Shown here: positions 11,430 to 23,316 of the stretch, in pieces | Numbering within the stretch: position 1 is the first letter of the stretch | How the letters are laid out: every line of letters starts with the position of its first letter | Source of the DNA: Chondrosia reniformis | Lineage: Eukaryota > Porifera > Demospongiae > Chondrillida > Chondrillidae | DNA length: 64,000 bases | Assembly: GCA_947172415.1 (NCBI GenBank) | Contig: OX359190.1 | Location: forward strand, 3,472,001 to 3,536,000 | Direction: 5' to 3' | Translations under genes and position numbers: made by a program | The notes under the pieces: generated by a model | The model's input: the letters and a program-made list of their open reading frames with translations, nothing else | What the model was told of the DNA's origin: nothing | Databases searched by the model: none

Positions 11430-13047
11430 CTATATTGTACAAAACAAAACATAAAATAAACAGAAGTAAATTATTATTGCATCTTTCATATTAATATACG
11501 TACGTACGTAGTTAGAACAATTGTCTTGACTCAATGTTTACAGTTCTCAAGTCTATATACGTAGCTAGTTATATAAAAGTGTGAGGTTTAAAAGGTTTAA
11601 TGAAGCGGATATTAAGATTTGATCAACGTTGGTATCAAAAATATTTCATTTGCTCCTAACACAAAAGGAGTACAGGAATAAACGCTTAATAAACATACGT
11701 ACGTAAACAACTATAAACAATTGTATGTTAAAGAATTATCATCTACATAGATTAACTTTTAAGGCTTCTACAAATGTAGTGCTACTTCTATTGTTGAGTA
11801 TATCAGAGAGTACGGTAGTACTCTCTATGTAGGGATGGTACTGGTTGTTTCGTTTTCCCCATACATTGGTATAGGAGCGAAATTCCGAATTAGGCTGAAA
11901 ATCGCCGAAACGAGACTATGTAGAGTTAAATATAGAACAGCCATGCTATAAATTGGCCTTGAAGGCAAGCGACCGTGTATCGTTGGCAAATGAACGAACT
12001 TTGAAATCTCCCATTTTCGTTTTTTTCTTCTTCATCTTCTTCTTCATCTTCTTCATCTTCTTCGCCCGCTGTAACTAAAAAACGAAATAAGCCTGCGGAC
12101 TACTTCTAAAGCGAAAATACTCTAAATTTTCCGAGCTGTATTCTTTTGTAGAAGCGAGAGCGATAACGCTATTATTGAGTATGACAGTTTTCATGGCCCC
12201 AGAGTCAAGACCTCAATAAATTCGCCATTTTAATGACGTCATAATCAGTCGAACATTGCAAAACCAAATTGGTTTAAAATACAACGAATTCCTAGCTTAT
12301 GCTCCATAAAAAGTACAGAAACTAGAGAACAATAGCTATGACTGAATCCTACAAGCAAGGGTGTTGTATGATTCATGCATATATAGCTAATGCTTCACTG
12401 TGTAACATCCCTTTCTTGTTTCTCTGCTTTTTGTGCCATCCCTACATCTTCACTATTTTTGTAGAAAATTTTTATTGTTCTCTAGTTTATCATGAAGTAG
12501 AGGATGTACACTTTAATTTAGAATGAGATTGACTAGTCTAATGTACAGGCTACACAGACATTACAACATTTAGAACTATTTTACAGTTCCAACAATCTAC
12601 CCTCCCACCCTAACCAAGATGAGATATGGCAGAGGACCATACAGACTGTCCACTGTTGTCAGATCAATTCACTTGTGTGTGGGTCTTGGTATGAGGCTAA
12701 TTGCATTGTGTGTTGCTTACACCAAATCAGTTCGAGTAAATATTAATGTATCTTCTAATACATACATACACTGCTGGGAAGATGTCCAAATATAGAAACT
12801 AAAAGCAGTCTAGTATAAGGTATAGAACTGACCCAAGTTGAACAACTTATTCTTAATAAATGTTATAAAGTAACAAACACTCAAATTGACAATTGTTCCA
12901 AAAATCAATCATGAAGTAGAGGATGTACACTTTAATTTGGAATGGGATTGACTAGTCTAATGTACAGGCTACACAGACATTACAACATTATAACATTTAG
13001 AGGTACGTACATATTTTGCACTACATCAAATCAGTTTGAGCAATGTA

Positions 13048-13534
13048 CAGTGGGGTATAGCTAACCATTTAAACGTGTGCTACTCCTCGAGTATTTGTGC
13101 GAGTAATTATAATACTCACAATCGTTAACACCTTTGGCACAACAATTGTATTATACAGCACATATATTGTGGTATGAAGTTTAAGATTGCAAGCGTAAGA
13201 ATGCCAAGAAAACATACATATCTCTGTACAGTGGCTGGAATCGAAATACATCGAATCAATGTCAGACATACGTATCATTGGCGACTTATTCAAGATTGAT
13301 ATAGGAATGAAAATCACTCAACTGTAGTGAATTTAATGGATTGGATTTCTCCTCAGGGGAAGAGAAACAAAGGCCAAGAAAACATGCTGCCATCTCAGCT
13401 GTGACTTTCAGACCTATAAGAACCTTTAGAGGCGCAAATAAATTTCGTTGTAAGTAGCACCTTTGGCGTTTTACTCGTGCGAGTACTCTAGCAAAAATGC
13501 ATGTTACATGGCTAACTACTTTTAATCCCCACTG
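13048..13534. mobile_element. mariner-type MITE with TA target duplication
   Basis: The ends are CAGTGGGG and CCCCACTG, flanked by TA on both sides, as in Tc1/mariner elements. The arms extend imperfectly inward (GCTAACCATTT versus GTTAGCCATGT). Empty sites exist in the window: U2 at about 28552 and the neighbouring repeat block at about 12740 run straight from GAG(C/T)AA.. to TTAATGTATCTTC. A copy lacking a clean left end is in U3 (about 48070-48582). It encodes no transposase. Confidence 0.8.
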
Positions 13535-14612
13535 TATAAATGTATCTTCTAATACGTACACTAAAAGATGGCCAAATATAGGAACTAAAAGCAGTCTAGT
13601 ATGAGGTACAGAACTGACCCAAGTTGAACAACTTATTCTTAATAAACGTTATAAAGTAACAAACACTCAAATTGTCAATTGTTCTAAAACATGCTGTACA
13701 TTGCCCAGTGGAGAAGAGAAGGAGAAACTCTGTATCCTAATCCAAAACACTCACTATGTTTAGTTAACTATAGATTATTCCTACATATGTACATAATTTT
13801 ATGCACAGTGCAAGTTGTGTTTTTAAACAAAGAATTAAAAATTAATTATCAAACCATTGGAAGTTATGTTTGTAAACAAACAAACAATTAAAAGGTCACT
13901 AATTATCAAACTGCTGGAAGTTGTGTTTATAAACAAAACAAACATGGATGGATTAGAATAGGAATATTTGGTTCAATCACTTTTAGAAGTACGTAAGCTT
14001 CAATATTCAAAAGATTAGATGTTTACAAATCAATTGCAAATACCATACATTTTAGAATTGGAAATAAATTAATTTCTTAATTCCCTTATACGTACATCAT
14101 ACGTAGGACCAAAAAGTGACGCATAACACATTTATGATAAACAGTAGCTTCACAAGAATGTTGGGAAACAATAGGTAACCATTAGTCACAACTCAGTCAA
14201 TCCCACAAGTGTATGCATAAGGACTTTTCAGTAATGTTAAAATGAGGAAAATTTGATAGCCTGCATAAATTAAATCCTTGTGGCCTTTGAAGGCTGTGCT
14301 AGCACAATAGTATCTTAGTTGTAGGTACGTGGTCTACTTTTCTAAGACCTTTTACACGTTACTCCCTACAAAATGCACATGCTATGTAGCAATCATGGTG
14401 TATACGTACATATCAGGCCATACGTAGGTATACAAATGATGATTCAGTAACTAAATCCACTTATAATGGTTTATCCTTTGACCTTTGAGTGTCTAGAGAA
14501 ACAGTATTAGTAAGTCTTTGAATCAACCAGATCAATTCACATGTGAGTAGGTGTTGGTAGGAGGCTAATTGCATTGTGTTTATGGACCTCAAAAGAGGTT
14601 GAATACGTAATA

Positions 14613-14814
14613 TATGCACCACCAAAATTCTCAAAATATATATACGTATAGATGGTCATTTTTCTAACACACTGCTTGCAAATGTACATAGCAACTAAAA
14701 GCTATCTAGTATAAGGAAACTCTTTGAATCTATGTACGTATACAGACAGTGTGTTAGAAAAATGGTCATCTACGTACGTATGTATAAATATTTTGAGAAT
14801 TTTGGTGGTGCATA
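14613..14814. mobile_element. Foldback/MITE element, U1 copy
   Basis: Left arm 14615-14675 (TGCACCACCAAAATTCTC...TTTTTCTAACACACTGC) is the near-exact inverse of the right arm 14745-14812, leaving about 70 bp in the middle. The element is too small to encode a transposase. Homologues are at 30264-30425 (U2, right end eroded) and about 49565-49620 (U3, left arm only, truncated by another repeat). Confidence 0.8.
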
Positions 14815-14823
14815 AATTATTAT

Positions 14824-14849
14824 GCTGATGAAGACCTCTGGGTTGAAAC
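14824..14849 (+). ncRNA. Hammerhead-ribozyme-like core (weak)
   Basis: CTGATGA is followed by a short stem-like segment (ACC TCT GGGT) and then GAAAC, the two conserved strands of a hammerhead core in the right order and spacing. Related sequences are at 30444-30468 (core altered to GAAAT), and on the minus strand at 49688-49663 and 54315-54290, where the middle stem is GACCC/GGGT(C/T). Helices I and III and the cleavage site could not be built with confidence, so this may simply be a retroelement end. Confidence 0.25.
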
Positions 14850-15184
14850 GTTCAATTTGTTTTTAAATACAATTGTTGCTGAGTCTCAATAAATTAGGAT
14901 ACATATACGTACAGACATATCCACTCAACAATGTAGTATATCATTCTCAAATGATAAGAATTCTACATTCTCGATGATAATGTTACTGAAAAAAACTATT
15001 TTACTACGTATACCTTTATGCTACTTGAACAAGGAACACCAGATTTCAAAACATGGTACCTCTCTCAGTCGAATGATCTGACTAGTATTATGACAACATA
15101 TTCACTGCTAAATGGCTGCAAGTATAAAGACTTAATTGGTAGCAATTTACCCTTTCTACTGTTGGCAAGTGGCTCAACTAACAA

Positions 15185-16310
15185 TCTATAACTAATCACT
15201 CGTACGTACACAGGACGAGAAAACATTCAAGTTGAAACATGCACGTATACGTACGTAGGTCTACATACAAGCGACAATAAACACTCTAAGTAATCAGACA
15301 ATGAAGCTAACAATTCTAGCGGATAACACTTGGAACGCTTTACTTTCTCACTTCAAATGTAAAGAGCAAGGAAGACTTAACAGTCTTCGTTAGTGGAAAC
15401 ACTTAAACACGTACGTATCAGCGCTCGTAGGACACACTCGTACGAGAACATTAATCTAAAGTAATACAAGTCTTAATTGTTAACATTGAAAATGTTAACA
15501 ATGTTTCTATTTTAAAGTGTACGCGAAGCGCACAACAAATGTTAACATAACTTGTACTGTAATTAAAACACTTAGCTAAACTGTTAAATGCTTCCTATAT
15601 AGGAGACATCATTACTTTCTCGAGTGCTTCACATAAACTTAACACAAGGAGCTTTTAGAGAACAGAAACTAGACACTTCTAGTTCGGCAAAGTCAATGAC
15701 AGTTCTATTTGACTTTATCTCTCTTACACTTATTTCAACAAGGTAGACTATACTGTTACTGATTTAAAAACTTAGTAATCATCTGCCTAAGATCTAGACG
15801 TTGACGACTATTTTTCACTGGTAAAATGGCTGACTTTTGGCTGCCAAATAAAACTTTGTAGCAATTTATTCAAATTGTTGTTACTCAGTTAGCAGTTTAT
15901 TAATTGTGTCTATTCATTATGCGCTCCTGCACCATCTTATAACTAATCACCCGAACGTACACAGGACGAGAAATTAATATTCTGCAAAAAATTACACGCA
16001 AGAAACCGTTTTACAACTTTTATAAAACGTACACACTCTACTTTCTCCTTCAAATGCAAAGAGCGGATGATACAAGAAGACTTCTAACAGTCCCCGTTAG
16101 TGGAAACAAGTTAACACTTAAACTCGTGAGAGCGTTCGTAGGACACACTTGTACGAGAACTTTAAAGCAATACAAGTCTTGTTAGCATTGACACGCACTT
16201 CGTGTACACTGAGCGCACAAGTTAGGTGACTCTAACAAGGGAAATAAAACCTTCTAATGTTTCTATTTGAAGGAGAAAGTGCACGCGAAGCAAGGAACGA
16301 ATGTTAACAA
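15185..16310. repeat. Pair of diverged direct repeats near kelch gene end
   Basis: A block containing ACACAGGACGAGAAA, CGTAGGACACACTCGTACG and TCTAAAG.AATACAAGTCTT occurs twice, about 750 bp apart (15190-15560 and 15950-16310). The pair is retained in U2 (30820-31200 and 31340-31950) and U4 (59350-59720 and 59980-60345). It lies beyond the 3' end of the kelch exon and could be untranslated or regulatory sequence. No reading frame is kept. Confidence 0.65.
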
Positions 16311-16359
16311 AACTTTTAATACTTTAATGTAATGTTTTGTAATTAAATAAGTTACTAAC

Positions 16360-17924
16360 CTCAACTGCAATATCGTACTGTACAGCTCTTGTCTCATATT
16401 GTCTTATTTCTCCTCCTCCTGCAATGGTGAGAAACGTAGTTCCGTTGAGGGAAGCCGTACAATTGAAGTGATAAGACGTTTCTTTACTAATTTGTGTCCA
16501 CTTCTTCTTCTCGAAGATGAAGATTCCTTTTGGACCTACTATGACTGGTAGGGTGCTGTATTGTAAAAGTGAACTGAACTCTGTTGCATTCTTGAGCTGT
16601 TCCCAGTGATATACAGCATTATTGGTAAGTGAAGCCATAAAATTCTTCTTATGCATTCTCCAAAAATATCCATTGTACCAGTAGTAGATGTAAATGTATT
16701 CACCACACAATGCCATGTGGTGATATGATAATGGTAGAGGAAGTTTCAGATTCGACTGGATCCACTTTTTCTTCTTAATATTCAGGAATTCAATTGTGTC
16801 TACATCTATGCCATCTGCTTCTTCTCCTCCAAACACAATTACTAAGTCTTCCATTGCAAGAACACCTGGACTGTATCGGGCAGTGTGCATTGGAGGATAT
16901 AGCTCTAACCATTCTTCACCTGTCCATGTCACTAGCTTGTTTGTAGGAGTGTGATGAATGTCTCTACCTCCTATCAGAGTTAACTGATCTTTTATGATGG
17001 TGGCTCCACTGTAATAATACAGAGATGGAGGTAGTGTTGACCATTTCTTCGTTAGTACATTGTATACCTGAACGGTCCGGTTAGATGTTGTATTTTCACA
17101 GAATCCACCGCAGACAAATACTCTTTCGTTAATTACAACTACTTTTCCAAATTGAGTTCCAAATGTCGCTTCCGGTATTTCAGTTGATTTCAGGAAGTGA
17201 CCTCCTCCAGCTGTCAGAAGGTCACTTCGAAATACCTAGTTAGAGACAAGAAAGGAAAGATAATATTCACTATTTGGAGGAACTGAATGACATGGAAGGA
17301 GCAAGTTCTCTAGCAGCTTATTGCAAGAACACTTTGAGGCCTGTAAGTGCCGTAAATCTTCTTGTCTAAATATTCTTAACGTGCATGCATGGCTCATAGT
17401 TTAATAATGCTCATATTTTAAACTTTATAACGTTTACAGTGACAAACTAATTGCCACCAGTAGAGGTTATTCAGTTACGGAAAGATTACGAATCAGTTCC
17501 TCGCTTTCTAACTTGTCCCCTAAAAGGATATGAATCGCGTGTGTCTCTTCGCTCTATAGTTGACTGGTTTGGTTTAGGTTTTACACGGACCCAACAACTG
17601 TAATTGAAGTACACGAGCCAGCCAAGTATTCCTTTCTAAACAAACCCAATCGAACAGAAACTAGTCTCTGCCTACGTATGTGTGCCAGTTAGTCCCGACA
17701 GGTTCACTTACAATATCTGTTCTAGACTTGGCCAACTACTTCTAGAGTTAAGATTAAGTCGCATTTCTTAGTGAATGTATTTCGTGTGTAACTAATGTCT
17801 TCTCAAACCAAGCGAGTTTAATTTTGGCAGTGAATTCGGACCAGTAATAGTTAACACTCCTATAAACTGTTTAGTTAACAAGAGACTTATTAAGTAAACT
17901 CACGTTCTCCACGTCCCTGTTCAT
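16360..17924 (-). CDS. Kelch-repeat protein, U1 copy
   Basis: A short first exon 17924-17904 (Met-Asn-Arg-Asp-Val-Glu-Asn, then a GTGAGT donor) joins in phase 0 to 17235-16360, a fully open 292-codon exon. Kelch signatures recur: VFVCGGFCENT, VYNVLTKKW, LTLIGGRDIHH, LVTWTGEEW, DLVIVFGG, FLNIKKKKW, HHMALCGEYIYIYYW. Kelch blades form a beta-propeller used for protein binding. The exon can end at the GTTAGT donor at 16359; otherwise it reads on to a stop at 16324 after ...FNYKTLH. It is about 75-80 percent similar by eye to the U2 and U4 copies. No BTB or signal peptide is visible. The start choice rests on conservation with U2. Confidence 0.72.
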
Positions 17925-17971
17925 TATCCTCACTAAGGCAAAACTGAAAACTACTTAACTGACCGCACTGT

Positions 17972-18440
17972 TACTACCAGGCGTGAACGCAGTTCAGACC
18001 CTCGCTGCCATCCATTTTGTACTGTAACATGATATATCGTTAGATTAAAAATATGGAAGTCAATATGGCTGCTCGTTTTGAGTGTCCCGAAGAGAAATTA
18101 GTATATAGTCCCCGCTATTCCTGTAAGTGAATCGAAAAATGTTTTCCACAGGAAAGTTTAAAGTCGTTCTTGTTGTAATTTTGTAGCCCATTTTACGCTG
18201 TTGTTTACATTGAAATGTCAACCGTCGTTCGATACCTCACTGTTGGCCCTCTAGGATGTAGAGTAAGATGGTCTTCTAGCCCGTTTGTAACTTTATCTAC
18301 ACAAAATTTAGATATGGGCCTAAATAAACGGGAAAAATTTATTTGCCACACCTTTAAGCAATTATTTGCGTGGGCAACCTCGAACCTCGATCCTAAGCGA
18401 CGGAAACAATTAACCTCGCTATACCGCTCGGTAATAACGA
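17972..18440 (+). other. U1-specific insertion with an unidentified reading frame
   Basis: Relative to U2 (about 33600) and U4 (about 62480) this block is inserted near the kelch promoter. It is less AT-rich than its surroundings. It contains an ATG at 18053 (MEVNMAARFECPEEK..., ending at a GTAAGT) and a second ATG at 18215 that opens a 147-codon frame (MSTVVRYLTVGPLGCRV..., LNKREKFICHTFKQL) running on into duplicated sequence. I do not recognise either product. No terminal repeats or poly-A were identified. Confidence 0.4.
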
Positions 18441-18745
18441 CAGTATTCCGTATTGAACTATTGGCGGCAGATCTGAGTGTTGTCCCGCTATTCTTGGGGG
18501 AAAACATTTCCAAATATAGTAAGGTATGCAACACATTTCGAAATGTTTATATACGTAGCGAACACTATATTGACTCAATCATTCAACTATATGATTCAAC
18601 TATATATGTAGCAGAACAAGCTAACTATGTATTGTGTTACAACTTACCAATCAAATAATAGGTAGCATTAACTCCTTGAAGCGTACATTTCCATTTTAAT
18701 CTAATCACTATATATCACTACATGTGTATGTATATATATGTATAG

Positions 18746-20360
18746 GGTTCTAGAGGACCTGCAGTTGGTCCTGGTAACTCGGGACAACAGGTCTACCTGG
18801 AACAGGTGGAGATCGTGGTGCAACTGGTGCAGCTGGTGCAGCTGGTGAACAAGGAGCTGATGAATCTGCTGGTCTTGCTGGTCCACAGGGAATTACTGGT
18901 CCTAAAGGTCAGACTGGACAACCGGGTCAATGTGGCAAAGATGGCAGACCTGAAGGCATACTTATGATTGGTAACTATGCAACTTAAAACAGGTCCAAGT
19001 GTGTTTAATCTGTTACCATGGCTACATAAGTCAATTCATGTTGTGTCCTCAGGTGCAGGGAGCCGAGGGTCCCATTGGTGCTACGGGAATAAGAGATGAT
19101 CTTGGTGCACCAGTAAGCTGTCATACATAGAAAGTATTATCATGAAAATGTCTTGACTGTCCATTATACAAAGTGACTTGCATTCCTACGACTGTGGGGC
19201 CTGGCAGGAGGTCAAGGCCCTGCTGGAGATCCAGGAGATGATGGAGCAGCAGGACGTGTGGGACACGAAGGAGCCGGAGGTGCAAGAGGAGGGTCTGGAG
19301 ATGGTGGACCTACGGGAGCCCAAGGACCTAATGGTAGTGATGGTGGTCTAATAGGGCTTAAGGGTGCTAGGGGAATGTGTGGTGAGCCAGGATATGTTGG
19401 AGAACTGGGTGATGCTGGAGATGTGGGCATAGAAGGAAATGTTGGTCTCCCTGGTCCACAAGGACCTGCTGTAAGTATATGTGTGGAATGTATTGCTGAT
19501 CATTGATAGTATTTGATGACTTATTACACACACTGTAAAATATTAATATTCTTTTTTTACACTCTATGATGTATAATTATTAAACTGTCATCAGCTAGAG
19601 TGCTCTTCTCCCTATTACTGTACAGGGCAGTGAGGGTGGACCTGGTTTAGCTGGAGGTGACAGGTGACATGGGTCCAGTGGGTCCACAAGGCTTCTGTGG
19701 TGCTGATGGTTTGCCAGGTCGTGATGTGTAAGTAAACCTCTATATACACTAACTGTGGACCCCACTAATGTATGTATACTAAAGGTAATTATAAGCACTT
19801 TAGAAGTTAAATGTAAACACATTTTAATCAATTTGAAAATAATTATTTAATGTCAACTCTAGGATGGGATAGGTAGCAGATGTCCAGCTGGAAGCAATGG
19901 AAGAGAGATATATACACACGTAGTTAGTTATAGTTGTTGAAATGTGGAGGTGACCTTTAGAGACCTCAATGTGTTTGCTGTCCTGTAGGGTCCAACCGGA
20001 GGTAGGGGAGAGAGAGGAATTGATGGAGATGTTTGAGATCCTGGTGTTGATGGTGTTCCTGGTAGACCAGGTGCACAAGGCCTGAGAGGTGTACAAGGAA
20101 CAAGAGGTCTGGAGGGTGCTCGTGGTGCTTCTTGTCTTGATGGTAACCATGGTGACCAAGGGCCCACTGGAGAGACTGTAAGTCTTACAAATAATATATC
20201 ATACTAGATTGCATAGTACACTTTCCTTTGATTATATGTAGATATTAGATGATGTGTTTAGATTTTATGCTGAGGAATATGACGATGTAGTACCTTTAGA
20301 AAATAATGGTTACTTTTCCTTAACCCTGCATGAAGCCAACTTAACTAATAATCATATATA
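18746..20360 (+). pseudogene. Collagen-like gene segment, U1 (degraded)
   Basis: Gly-X-Y exons: 18746-18970, 19059-19112, 19198-19470, 19626-19727, 19989-20177, then 20242 onward (FRFYAEEYDDVVPLENNGYF, non-collagenous). The 19198-19470 exon is a clean collagen repeat (GAAGRVGHEGAGG, GPTGAQGPNGSDGG). Lesions: one base is missing after GGACAACAG in the first exon; the AG acceptor before 19198 is GG; 19626-19727 lacks about 60 bp present in U2; and TGA replaces a Gly codon in the 19989 exon (GATGTTTGA). The gene is cut off at about 20365 by the block junction and runs into STAT sequence. The U2-equivalent early exons are deleted. It is probably non-functional. Confidence 0.75.
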
Positions 20361-20410
20361 TGTATCATATCCATCATCCGTCCGCCCGTCCATCTACTCT
20401 TCCTCTGCAG

Positions 20411-22766
20411 TCTGATTGAAGGTTTTATTGATAAGAATGAAGCTCACACAAAGTGACTCAGGCATAGGGGGTATATCAATTGCTTATACAAGAAGTAAGC
20501 CACATGATTCAATTATCAGTCACATGACCCTATTATCAGTCACACGAATCATTGATGATGTATGGTATGTATGTTAATACGTGGATACTTCATCTGACTG
20601 TTTATTTTGTTAGACGTTGATACAATTGTTGGTTCAGAAGTATACAGTAGTAGAAGTAGAAGTATACAGCGTTCAGCCATGGACAAAGAATGACTTACAG
20701 CATGTCCGTCCATTCTCTGCCAGGTACGTATGCATGGTGTAATTGGTATCAAATGACATTCAATCTGCCAATTGGCAATTTGACTTTCTGCAAGTGAAGG
20801 CAAATGCTCCCCTCCCTTAAAGAGGCACTTTTCAGAGTTTGGTCTAGTTATTATAAGACCTTGCAAGTGTTCTACTGGAGATACTGTACATTCCAAGCAT
20901 GTGTATGTTATAGCAGTTGACTCCACTCAACCTTTGCTGGACATGTACGTATGTGTGTGTATGTATGAAGTGTTCTAACACTGCTTGCTTACATTTTGAG
21001 CCATTTTATGAGATTTATTAATCCATGCTTACTCTGTATGTAGGTATTCCCTAAGTGATTAGTTGAGGAAAACAGCCTATTATAATAATATTTACCTTAG
21101 CCTCGTATTGATGTCAACCATGTCAATAAGAAAATGGTGTTTATAGTATTCGTGGATTAAATAAATTGGTTACCTTTGAACGACAATGTGGTTACTATTT
21201 CAAGTTTGGCTTTTAGATAAAAGAATCGAGCATCTTGACTGCTACTTTGATTGTTTCTTATCTTGATTCAGAATTAGAGATTTGGAAGAGCTGCTTTACT
21301 TGTATCCCTGTGTTTTGAAGAATAAAGCGTTTGCAAAATTCTATCCACGTATGTTTAGTATGATTAACATTATAAACCCTCAGTATGCTGTGCCTGAATG
21401 GTATGCAAGTAAATATACCAACTGGAACACTACCACCTGCATCATGTCACTTTGTCTGTATTAACAGATATCCATAATTTCATTGCCACTCCTTCATGTG
21501 ACTTATTCCAATTATGTTTTTGGATTTATTTATTTATGACTTTTTTAATCAATATTATTTTGAACTATCATTACATTTTCTATTTAAATAACTTTAATTT
21601 CTCATAACTTCCACTGTACATGGAGTGTTCCTCACTTTGTTGCAGGTCCTTACCTCCAAGCAGTCCGATGATAAGGCCAGACAGCATTGGACAGCCCTCC
21701 CCCATGCCACAATACGGGTTACATGTAAATGTATACCAACATGTGTGCATGCATGTATACACACAGATTAGCCTATAGATGATGGTAGCCAAAAACCCAT
21801 AGATGACATCATTCTATGCATTGGTTGGCTATCTTAACCCATTGCTTAAGATAGCCTCTCTCTCACGTGCATACATACTTGTGTGTGTCTGTGTACCTGT
21901 ATATGTAGATTCACACTGTGACTTGTGGTAGTCAGTGGACATCTATGACCCTATTAGGATTATATTATCATCAGCACTATTTAAGATGTCTCACTTGAAA
22001 TGGGCTAATGCAGGCCAGCTTGATCTGGCATAGCACTGGTGGTGTTTTGGATTTGGTTTCCAGTTTTTGTTTGCAATACTTTAATGGAACGGTTGTGGTT
22101 TGATTGTTATATACATAATAGACTACAATACTTAACTGCTGTTAATAACTAACAACTTTTTTCTACTGCAGAACCAGCCCTCTCCGTTGCAACCTTTTGG
22201 AGTGAGTCATTGCATAATACTCACACTTGTTTATTGGAAACAGATAATTATTTACTGAATACATATTATAAGTGTTTACAAAAACAGCTATCTCAACAGA
22301 AGAACAAAGTGCCCAAGAAGGCTCTTGTATCCTCATCCAAAGCTATCTAGGTTTAATTTTCTATAATTCTAAACTTACAATTTTCTCTCTCCTTTTTATC
22401 CTGTACATAGTATGGTATGTATTAAAAGAATACTCATATAGATTTCTTCATAGGTAGAAAGTATTTAGACCAGTGAATGCTAAATTATTAGACAAATGTG
22501 ATTTCTAAATAAATTCAGTTAAAATACTCTAAATTGTATCTTCACTGTTTTAAGGCATATACGTATCTGAGGTATTTGTTACATTTAGTCCTATTAGAAT
22601 GCCACTTGCCATGATATTGCTGGAATCATGTTTTATTAGTGTTTTACATACATACCATTTTTTCCATGTTTCTTTCAAATAGAATGAACATGAAGAATTT
22701 CCCCAACCTCCAGGCGCACAGGGACTGTTTAATTCTACTTTTGATGGGCGATCACTTTACCACTAA
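20411..22766 (+). pseudogene. Duplicated STAT 3' fragment, U2 (decayed)
   Basis: Homologous exons: 20411-20494, 20614-20723, 21272-21348, 21646-21724, 22172-22201, 22683-22766. The SH2 exon has a 41-bp deletion that removes the PGTFLMRFS block and its phosphotyrosine-binding Arg and brings TGA into frame. The next exon has a short internal duplication (AGTAGTAGAAGTAGAAG region). The exon carrying the activating Tyr (4811-4913 in the parent) is deleted together with about 500 bp around 21598. The upstream half of STAT is absent; collagen exons precede it instead. Confidence 0.88.
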
Positions 22767-23316
22767 TCATTGAGCCACCAAAAATTGCTATTTGTTACTA
22801 CCACTTCAATTTTTGTTTCTTTCCTAGACAACATTCTTAGCATCTCAGCATGCCCTTCTCTCCATTCTTATCTAATATGCGTGCTTAGTGTATCTCCTTT
22901 TATAAACACACACTCACACACAAATGTAATAATCCACAGGAAGTTACTAGAGTTTGTATTTAAACATTATTGTTTGTATGCTGCAGCTGAATAATCCATT
23001 TTATATTTGTATGATTAATGATTACTGTAAAAATGCTAATTGTCGTAACCATCAAAGCATTTATATATATGAGGCTGCATGCATGGTTTTAAAAGTGCAT
23101 TTCCTGTAGGAATGGTTTCTGCCTCATGTTAGGCTAATAGCTAAAGTAAAAATAAATGTACTTAGAATCATGGATGGCCAGTGCATGTTGTAATGGATAG
23201 CACATCGAAACAAGACGGTGATCATGAAAGATACACCTCTTATACCTCACCCTCCCCTTCTCCCACCTATGCTCCTTTCCTTAAAACATTTCCTCTCCAT
23301 TACCTCCCAGTCAAAT

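Larger units (their letters stand above)
11430..16359. other. Repeat-rich spacer between GTPase and kelch genes, U1
   Basis: No conserved exon is recognised, although the missing 5' exons of the GTPase gene may lie here. Contents: a TTCTTCATC array (about 12022-12062); a block (12488-12915, beginning TCATGAAGTAGAGGATG) repeated immediately at about 12905-13690 and again in U2 (about 28300) and U3 (about 47932); a mariner-type MITE (13048-13534); an inverted-repeat element (14613-14814); and a hammerhead-like motif (14824-14849). Confidence 0.6.
3184..20400. repeat. Segmental duplication unit U1 (about 17.2 kb)
   Basis: The start of the STAT SH2 exon recurs at 3184, 20411 and 37983, giving spacings of 17,227 and 17,572 bp. 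Everything between is collinear with U2: STAT 3' exons, CARD remnants, GTPase-COR-CARD gene, spacer, kelch gene, collagen-like gene. U1 lacks the early collagen exons that U2 has at 33.8-36.0 kb and carries a private insertion at about 17972-18440. Confidence 0.9.

Noticed and set aside
13286-13561. 91-codon minus-strand protein
   Set aside because: It lies inside the mariner-type MITE and is not preserved in the U3 copy.
19212-19430. Proline-rich minus-strand proteins in the collagen regions
   Set aside because: They are antisense of Gly-X-Y repeats (GGN/CCN complement) and lack splice or start support.
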